A program made the translations under genes and the position numbers. Positions 58,845 to 64,000 of a stretch of DNA of 64,000 nt are shown piece after piece. Each line of letters starts with the position of its first letter. The stretch's first letter is position 1. This DNA comes from UBA7672 sp041398245. Its GTDB lineage: Bacteria; Pseudomonadota; Alphaproteobacteria; Caulobacterales; Hyphomonadaceae. The notes under the pieces are model-generated. The model saw nothing but the letters and a program-made list of their open reading frames with translations. It had not been told where the DNA came from and ran no database searches. The DNA is taken from positions 266,503-330,502 of the forward strand of contig JAWKVC010000002.1 in assembly GCA_041398245.1 (NCBI GenBank), given 5' to 3'.

Positions 58845-59867
58845 ATGTCGACACGCGTGCTTGTCACCGGCGCTTCAGGTTTCGTTGCGCAACACCTGAT
58901 CCTCAAACTGCTGGAGAAGGGCTATCAGGTGCGCGGCACGCTGCGATCGATGAAGCGCGCCGATGAAGTGCGAAGCGTGCTGGCGAAGTACGACCCCCGC
59001 GCGAAGGACATCGAATTCGTCGAGGCGGATCTTTCCTCCGATGCGGGCTGGGCCGAGGCGGTGAAGGACTGCACCTATGTGCAGCACGTGGCCTCGCCCT
59101 TCCCCGCCGTACACCCTCGGGACGAAAACGAACTGATCCGTCCCGCCCGCGAAGGCGCGTTGCGCGTGTTGAAGGCGGCGAAGGCGGCCGGCGTGAAGCG
59201 CGTGGTGATGACATCGTCGATGGCGGCGATCGCCTATGGCCATGGCGACAAACGTGCGGAGGTGTCCGACGAGACCATGTGGTCGAACCCTGACGGGCCG
59301 GACAACACGCCCTACACCAAATCGAAGACGCTCGCCGAGCGCGCTGCCTGGGACTACGTCAACGGCGAGGGCAAGGGGCTTGAACTCGTCACCATCAACC
59401 CGACGGGCATTCTGGGTCCGGCGCTGTCGGCCGATGTCTCGACCTCGCTGGAGATTCCGATCCGATTGATGAATGGCAAGACGCCGGGCATTCCACGGCT
59501 CGGCTTCTCGCTGGTCGATGTGCGCGACGTGGCCGAGTGCCATGTGCGCGCGATGGAAGTTCCGGAGGCGGCCGGCGAGCGCTTCCTGGCAAGCGAGGGC
59601 TTCCTCTGGTTCACCGAGGCCGCGGACGTGCTGCGCCGGAAATTCCCCGCCTACGACGCCAAGATTCCGAAGCGGAAGATTCCCGACTGGGTGCTGAAGG
59701 TGATGGCGGTGTTCCAGCCGGTCTACCGGCAGACCGTCACGGAGCTGGGCCGGACGCGCAAGGCCAGCAATGCGAAGGCCAGCCGCGTGCTGGGCGTCAC
59801 CTTCCGGACGGCGGAGGACGCGCTGGTCGCTTCGGCCGAGTCCTTGATCCAGCTCAAAGTGATCTGA
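58845..59867 (+). CDS. NAD(P)-dependent reductase of the dihydroflavonol-4-reductase type
   Basis: A 340-residue extended SDR. The nucleotide loop is VTGASGFVAQHL (6-17), then KRVVMTSSMAAIAYG, YTKSKTLAERAAWDY with the catalytic Tyr and Lys, and TINPTGILGPALSAD. These are typical of dihydroflavonol-4-reductase/aldehyde reductase relatives, which reduce small aldehydes or ketones. The ribosome site is inside a hairpin, suggesting translational control. Confidence 0.88.
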   Translation: MSTRVLVTGASGFVAQHLILKLLEKGYQVRGTLRSMKRADEVRSVLAKYDPRAKDIEFVEADLSSDAGWAEAVKDCTYVQHVASPFPAVHPRDENELIRPAREGALRVLKAAKAAGVKRVVMTSSMAAIAYGHGDKRAEVSDETMWSNPDGPDNTPYTKSKTLAERAAWDYVNGEGKGLELVTINPTGILGPALSADVSTSLEIPIRLMNGKTPGIPRLGFSLVDVRDVAECHVRAMEVPEAAGERFLASEGFLWFTEAADVLRRKFPAYDAKIPKRKIPDWVLKVMAVFQPVYRQTVTELGRTRKASNAKASRVLGVTFRTAEDALVASAESLIQLKVI

Positions 59868-60005
59868 AGAAAGATCGGCGCCGATCACGGGTCTTTGTGC
59901 CGCATCCCTGCCCCGGGCGCTTCGCATCCGGTGCTGGTATGCGCTAAAGCCTAGCACCGATCGGCGAGCAACGCCGGCGCTACTGGAATCACGGGGAGTG
60001 TTCAT

Positions 60006-60827
60006 ATGGCTATTTCCAGATCCTGGCTGACATCCGTCGCTCTTGTGGCCGCGCTGGGCGCGTGCACGGCAATGGATGCGCCGCCGGCAAACCCGCCCGC
60101 CGCCGAAGCGGGACCCGCAGCTGGAATGGCCACGCTTGACGCCGCGATCGCCGCCGCCGGCGGTGAGGCTGCGCTGTCGAAGGTGCAGGAGCTGTTCTGG
60201 ACGGGCGACGCGAAGGTGACGGCTGACGGCGCCACGCAGGACCAGAACGCCGCCGTGCTGGTGCGCCCCTTCTCCTTCTATCGTGTGACGACCTGGGGAA
60301 AGGGCAAGGAGGAGAAAACCTCCAAGACCACGCAGGCCGAACACGGCAAGGCCTGGGACGTGAACCGCGTCAGCTGGATTCCGATGAATGAGGCCGGCGC
60401 CAAGTTCGAGAATGAACAGCTGGGACTCTTCAGCCTGATGCTGCTGACGCCGCTGAAGGACGCCGGCGCGACGGTGAAGGCCCAGCCGGACGGCGCCGAC
60501 GGCACGCACGCCATCCAGGTGATGCGCGAGGGCGCGCCGGCGGCGGAGCTGGAGTTCGACGCCAGCGGCAAGCTGGTGCGCGCGGGCTATGCGGGAACCG
60601 ACCCCAAGACCGGCGAAAGCGTGACGGAGGTCTACACCTTCTCGGGCGAGATCGTTTCCAACGGCGTCAAATGGCCGAAACACATCGCCATGACACGCAA
60701 TGGATCGCCGGCCTACGAGATCGACCTCAAGACGTTCGAGGCGCTGCCCGAAAAGACCGTGCGACCGCTGATGCAGACGCTGCAGTACGAACCCGGCGGC
60801 CCACCGAGCGGCGCGGACGCGGGCTGA
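60006..60827 (+). CDS. Lipoprotein of unknown function
   Basis: A 273-residue protein with a signal ending ALGACTA and a lipobox Cys. GGGGAG lies upstream of the ATG at 60006. The domain GGEAALSKVQELFWTGDAKV near the N-terminus, FYRVTTWGKGKEEK in the middle, and a late YTFSGEIVSNGVKWPKHI suggest a beta-rich lipid- or ligand-binding outer-membrane-associated protein, in the manner of LolA/DUF-type periplasmic proteins, but that is only a fold guess. Function unknown. Confidence 0.72.
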   Translation: MAISRSWLTSVALVAALGACTAMDAPPANPPAAEAGPAAGMATLDAAIAAAGGEAALSKVQELFWTGDAKVTADGATQDQNAAVLVRPFSFYRVTTWGKGKEEKTSKTTQAEHGKAWDVNRVSWIPMNEAGAKFENEQLGLFSLMLLTPLKDAGATVKAQPDGADGTHAIQVMREGAPAAELEFDASGKLVRAGYAGTDPKTGESVTEVYTFSGEIVSNGVKWPKHIAMTRNGSPAYEIDLKTFEALPEKTVRPLMQTLQYEPGGPPSGADAG

Positions 60828-60914
60828 TCGGGGCGATTTCCCTGCCCCTTTGCCCTCGGGGCGGCTTCCGGCTAGGCTGCGCGCATCCGCCGGAGACCGC
60901 TCCACGAGGCCGCC

Positions 60915-62105
60915 ATGTTCCAGCATTTCTTCCACGAGCTGCGCGCCGCCAAGGTGCCGGTCACGCTGAAGGAATACCTCACCCTGCTCGAGGCCATGGA
61001 CAAGGGCGTCGTCGGGTCCAGCGGCAATGAGGTGCAGGACTTCTACTACCTGTCACGCTCGGCGCTGGTGAAGGACGAGAAACACCTCGACCGGTTCGAC
61101 AAGGTGTTCGGCCACGTCTTCAAGGGACTCGACTCGTTTTCCGAGGGCGTCGACGTCCACCAGTTCCCGGAAGAATGGCTGAAGAAGCTCTCCGAGAAAT
61201 ACCTCACCGAGGACGAGAAGAAGCAGATCGAGGCCATGGGCGGCTGGGACAAGCTCATGGAGACGCTCAAGCAGCGCATGGAAGAGCAGAAGAAGCGCCA
61301 CGAGGGCGGCAACAAGATGATCGGCACGGCCGGCACGTCGCCTTACGGCGCGTACGGCTACAATCCCGAAGGCGTGCGCATCGGCCAGAAGGAAAGCCGC
61401 CACCAGCGCGCCGTGAAGGTGTGGGACAAGCGCGAGTTCAAGAACCTCGACGACTCGGTGGAGATCGGCACGCGCAACCTCAAGGTCGCGCTGCGCCGCC
61501 TGCGCAAATGGGCGCGCGACGGCGCCGAGGAAGAGCTCGATCTCGACGCCACGATCCGGAAGACCGCAAAGGAAGGTTATATCGACGTGGTGATGCGGCC
61601 CGAGCGCCGCAACGCCGTGAAGGTCCTGATGTTCCTTGATGTCGGCGGCTCGATGGACCCGCACGTAAAGGCCTGCGAGGAGCTGTTCTCAGCGGCGCGC
61701 ACGGAATTCAAGAATCTCGAATTCTTCTATTTCCACAACTGCATCTACGAAGGCGTGTGGAAGGACAACCGCCGCCGCGGCGTGCACAAGATCCCGACCT
61801 GGGACGTGCTGCATCGCTTCCCGGCGGACTACAAGGTGATCATCGTCGGCGATGCGTCGATGAGCCCCTACGAGATCACCTATCCGGGCGGCTCCGTCGA
61901 GCACTGGAACGAGGAGCCCGGCGCGATCTGGTTGCAGCGGATCGCCGAGATCTATCCGCACCTTGTCTGGCTGAACCCGACGCATCCCTCGGGCTGGGAT
62001 TATTCCGGCTCGACCGAAATGATCCGCCAGATCGTCGGCCCGCACCGCATGTTCCCGATGACCGTGAAAGGTGTTGAGGAAGCGACGCGGGAGCTGGGGC
62101 GGTAG
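60915..62105 (+). CDS. VWA domain protein (CoxE-like, COG3825)
   Basis: A 396-residue cytoplasmic protein. The N-terminal half (FFHELRAAKVPVTLKEYLTLLEAM) is the family's helical domain, with Lys/Glu-rich regions around 100-135. The VWA fold starts near 235: VLMFLDVGGSMDPH, whose metal site is D-x-G-x-S (242-246) rather than D-x-S-x-S. These proteins usually act with a MoxR AAA ATPase, but none is adjacent here. It is likely a metal-binding scaffold in a maturation complex. Confidence 0.86.
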   Translation: MFQHFFHELRAAKVPVTLKEYLTLLEAMDKGVVGSSGNEVQDFYYLSRSALVKDEKHLDRFDKVFGHVFKGLDSFSEGVDVHQFPEEWLKKLSEKYLTEDEKKQIEAMGGWDKLMETLKQRMEEQKKRHEGGNKMIGTAGTSPYGAYGYNPEGVRIGQKESRHQRAVKVWDKREFKNLDDSVEIGTRNLKVALRRLRKWARDGAEEELDLDATIRKTAKEGYIDVVMRPERRNAVKVLMFLDVGGSMDPHVKACEELFSAARTEFKNLEFFYFHNCIYEGVWKDNRRRGVHKIPTWDVLHRFPADYKVIIVGDASMSPYEITYPGGSVEHWNEEPGAIWLQRIAEIYPHLVWLNPTHPSGWDYSGSTEMIRQIVGPHRMFPMTVKGVEEATRELGR

Positions 62106-62115
62106 GCGATAAGTC

Positions 62116-63300
62116 CTATGGCGCGAGGCAGCCGGTGGCGTGGCCGGTCACGTATTCCTGCTGGCCCAGATAGACCTGCAGCGCTGTCGCAGATGCGGCG
62201 GCGATCGCCTTGCCGGTTTCCTGCGAGGAGCGATTGCGGGCCTGTCCCTGTTCGTTGGCGCGGCTTGTTGCGGAAGCCAGCGCGCTGGTGAGCGCGTTGA
62301 CGTCGGCAAGGCCCTTCAGCGGGCGGCCTGTCTTGGCGCGGTCGAGCGCGAAGGAGAGATGCGCCGCGCAGGCGATCGAATTGCCATAACGCTCGGCGGA
62401 AGCAATCACGGAGAGCGCGCGCTCGCCGGCCGCCTTCTGCGGATTGGAGGCCAGCGGCTCCTGCTCGTGGGCGCGCACCGACTGCGGCTTGGCCTGCCAG
62501 CCATCGTGCATGTCGCCTTCCCATTTCGAGATGATGTCACGCGCTTCGTCGAAGGACGCGATGACGCCCTCGCCGCCGCGCATCGCATGGTTGAACAGGG
62601 CGTCGCCGAAGAAGGTCCAGTCGCGGCTCGGCTCGCAGCCGAACGACGTCTTGTCGGCGGCGGCGGCGGTGAGCACGACCGTATCCGGATCCGAGAAGGG
62701 CAGGATGAAATGGCCGGAGAAGCAGGCCGAGATGATCACCAGCTTCGCGCCGACGCCGGCCTGCTGCAGCGCCGTGCGCAGATGGAGCGCGCGCAGGGCG
62801 CCGCCCATCCGGCCCGCTTCCTGGATGCCGACGGCGCCGTCCGGCCCGCCATGCGACGTGACGAAGACGACCAGAAGGTCTTCCTTCGGATCCATCACCT
62901 TGCCGATCGCGCCGATGGCGGCATTGAAATTGTTCGGGCTGGCCGACGGATAGCTGCGCGGCAGACGCGCGCCACGGCCGGCCGACAGGACGATGGTGCG
63001 GTCGGCGGCGTCATACCGGTTGGCGAGGATGTTCGCCGCCTCGCTGGCTTCGTTCTCGAAGACGGGATCGTTCCAGAACGACGCCGACAACACGTAGGTA
63101 TCGACGACGCCCGGGCGCTGGGGCGCAAGCTTCGCGACCGCTTCGCCCATCAGCTGGACGTCCTTCGCGGCCTCGGCCGGCGTCAGCGCCACCTCGATCG
63201 CGCCGAACTGCCCGCCGAGCGGATCGCGCTGCGCCAGCGCCTCGCCCGAGGCCAGCACAGCTCCGAACAGCGCCAAACCGAGCGCCAATCCTTTCGCCAT
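62116..63300 (-). CDS. C13 (legumain/caspase-like) family peptidase, secreted
   Basis: A 394-residue protein from the ATG at 63300; other ATGs at 63309 and 63339 are in frame. The signal (about 1-23) ends GEALAQ. The clan CD peptidase core has HG in VFVTSHGGPD (His150) and the nucleophile in IISACFSGHF (Cys193), then VLTAAAADKTSFG. The C13 family contains legumains and GPI transamidase subunits; bacterial members are mostly uncharacterised. It converges on the VWA gene. Confidence 0.85.
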   Translation of the reverse strand: MAKGLALGLALFGAVLASGEALAQRDPLGGQFGAIEVALTPAEAAKDVQLMGEAVAKLAPQRPGVVDTYVLSASFWNDPVFENEASEAANILANRYDAADRTIVLSAGRGARLPRSYPSASPNNFNAAIGAIGKVMDPKEDLLVVFVTSHGGPDGAVGIQEAGRMGGALRALHLRTALQQAGVGAKLVIISACFSGHFILPFSDPDTVVLTAAAADKTSFGCEPSRDWTFFGDALFNHAMRGGEGVIASFDEARDIISKWEGDMHDGWQAKPQSVRAHEQEPLASNPQKAAGERALSVIASAERYGNSIACAAHLSFALDRAKTGRPLKGLADVNALTSALASATSRANEQGQARNRSSQETGKAIAAASATALQVYLGQQEYVTGHATGCLAP

Positions 63301-63376
63301 GGCCTGCATGTCCCGCAATTGCCTACCCTTGAGGCCCATGTTCTCGCGACATGCCGCAACGCGCAAGCATGGCATT

Positions 63377-63844
63377 TCAGCTGTTTTCACCGCCGGTCTT
63401 GCCGCCGCGGATCACCTTGAGCGCGGGTTTCCGGCTCGCTGGGGCCTGGGGGTCGGGCGATACGGGATCATCATTGATGTCGCGCACGCGCGGGGTCCAT
63501 TTGGGCTTGGCGGAGGCTTTCATCGGCTTGCGGCGCGAGAGCGTTGAGCCGGAGGGTTTCTTGTCAGGTTCCCCGGCTTTCTTGCTGGCGGCGGCGCGGG
63601 ACTTCTTGTCGATGACGCGGACGACGTGAGCCTGGCGGCTGGAGAGCGCCTCTTCGAGCCGGCCCTTGGCGGGATCGCGGAAGGCCGAGCCGTATTTCTC
63701 CAGACGGCCGGAGACGCCCTCGACGAAGTCCTTCTCCCATGTAGTGAGGCCGGGGCCGCCCTGCTCCGTTGCGCGATCCGCCGCGCGGCGCAGCTTGCGC
63801 AGCGCCTTGGTCGTCTTGCGCTTGTCGACGTCCCGCTTGGGCAT
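63377..63844 (-). CDS. Small basic conserved protein of unknown function
   Basis: A 155-residue protein from ATG 63844. The middle shows a conserved-looking helical block LTTWEKDFVEGVSGRL, YGSAFRDPAKGR and ALSSRQAHVVRVIDKK, seen in hypothetical proteins of this bacterial group, then a disordered Lys/Pro-rich tail ending ALKVIRGG. It could bind nucleic acid, but there is no evidence. It lies upstream of the C13 peptidase gene on the same strand. The last 156 bases of the window show nothing I can support. Confidence 0.65.
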   Translation of the reverse strand: MPKRDVDKRKTTKALRKLRRAADRATEQGGPGLTTWEKDFVEGVSGRLEKYGSAFRDPAKGRLEEALSSRQAHVVRVIDKKSRAAASKKAGEPDKKPSGSTLSRRKPMKASAKPKWTPRVRDINDDPVSPDPQAPASRKPALKVIRGGKTGGENS

Positions 63845-64000
63845 GCCCGGCAGTAGGCAGCGGATGGCGGGGTCAAGGCAAGGGGGCGCTTGCGCACGGG
63901 CCATGGCCCTGCGGGATGCTGTCGTTCTGCCCTCTTCAAGTAATGGAGGGCCGGGGACGCGGGATGGCCCGCGCGAGGATGGGCAGTGCGGGAGATGGTG

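Noticed and set aside
58875..60935. 686-residue leftward frame opposite the reductase and lipoprotein genes
   Set aside because: Antisense shadow; His/Arg/Gly-rich with no recognisable domain.
62140..63420. 426-residue rightward frame opposite the C13 peptidase
   Set aside because: Antisense to a gene with intact catalytic His and Cys motifs and a signal peptide.
1..64000. tRNA, rRNA, CRISPR, insertion sequences, attachment sites
   Set aside because: None recognised: no cloverleaf-like arms with CCA-compatible ends, no regular spacer arrays, no transposase-like protein and no integrase other than XerC.

Overview
This 64 kb window is GC-rich, densely coded chromosomal DNA from an alphaproteobacterium, most likely of the Caulobacterales/Maricaulales (Hyphomonadaceae-like) group. 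That placement rests on gene content: two small lipoproteins resembling the CC0125/CC1285 type, a SPINDLY-type TPR glycosyltransferase, the priA/xerC divergent pair, and many short lipoproteins with a lipobox ending in C. Species cannot be named from the sequence alone. I see no tRNA, rRNA, CRISPR array, insertion sequence or prophage.

Layout. 1-13.5 kb: the 3' end of pyruvate kinase; a cdd-crotonase pair; an ETF-beta-type methyltransferase; DUF1330, VOC and LysR genes divergent from a GST / lipoprotein cytochrome c / secreted-protein group; priA and xerC; a cytochrome c'-like lipoprotein with a cytochrome b561 partner; GNAT and conserved unknown genes. 13.5-31 kb: an envelope polysaccharide region with a sugar aminotransferase, KDO genes (kdsB, kdsD-type isomerase, a histidine phosphatase), an AGE-fold sugar isomerase, transaldolase, mannose-1-phosphate guanylyltransferase, acyltransferase 3, O-antigen ligase/polymerase, HAD-UbiA and GtrA, rfbBAC without a visible rfbD, a UDP-glucuronate epimerase and a GT2 glycosyltransferase. 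31-43 kb: a degenerate EAL-like protein, a lipoprotein methyltransferase with a hydrolase, an hsp20 gene under a sigma-32-like promoter and a clear ROSE-like RNA thermometer, rhomboid protease, a GST with a long disordered tail, a GT4 glycosyltransferase, a PP2C-like phosphatase, two divergent ribbon-helix-helix-like genes sharing a 12-bp-arm palindrome, a secreted tail-collar/beta-gamma-crystallin chimera, a third heme lipoprotein and yebC. 43-48.3 kb: thioesterase II, an M15 peptidase, and DUF1835-like and DUF488 genes. 48.3-55.7 kb: a SPINDLY-like GT41 O-GlcNAc transferase gene directly downstream of a 1722-residue protein made almost wholly of a Ser/Thr/Gln-rich octapeptide repeat. 56-64 kb: lipoprotein amidase, two related lipoproteins, an NAD(P)-dependent reductase, a VWA (CoxE-like) protein, a C13 caspase-like peptidase and a small basic protein.

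The most unusual unit is the octapeptide-repeat giant next to the GT41 transferase: a plausible surface or matrix protein with its own glycosylation enzyme. The polysaccharide genes would supply nucleotide sugars (CMP-KDO, GDP-mannose, dTDP-sugars, UDP-GalA), polymerise and ligate chains, and decorate them with acyl groups. Homology calls are from reading the protein sequences, not from database searches.
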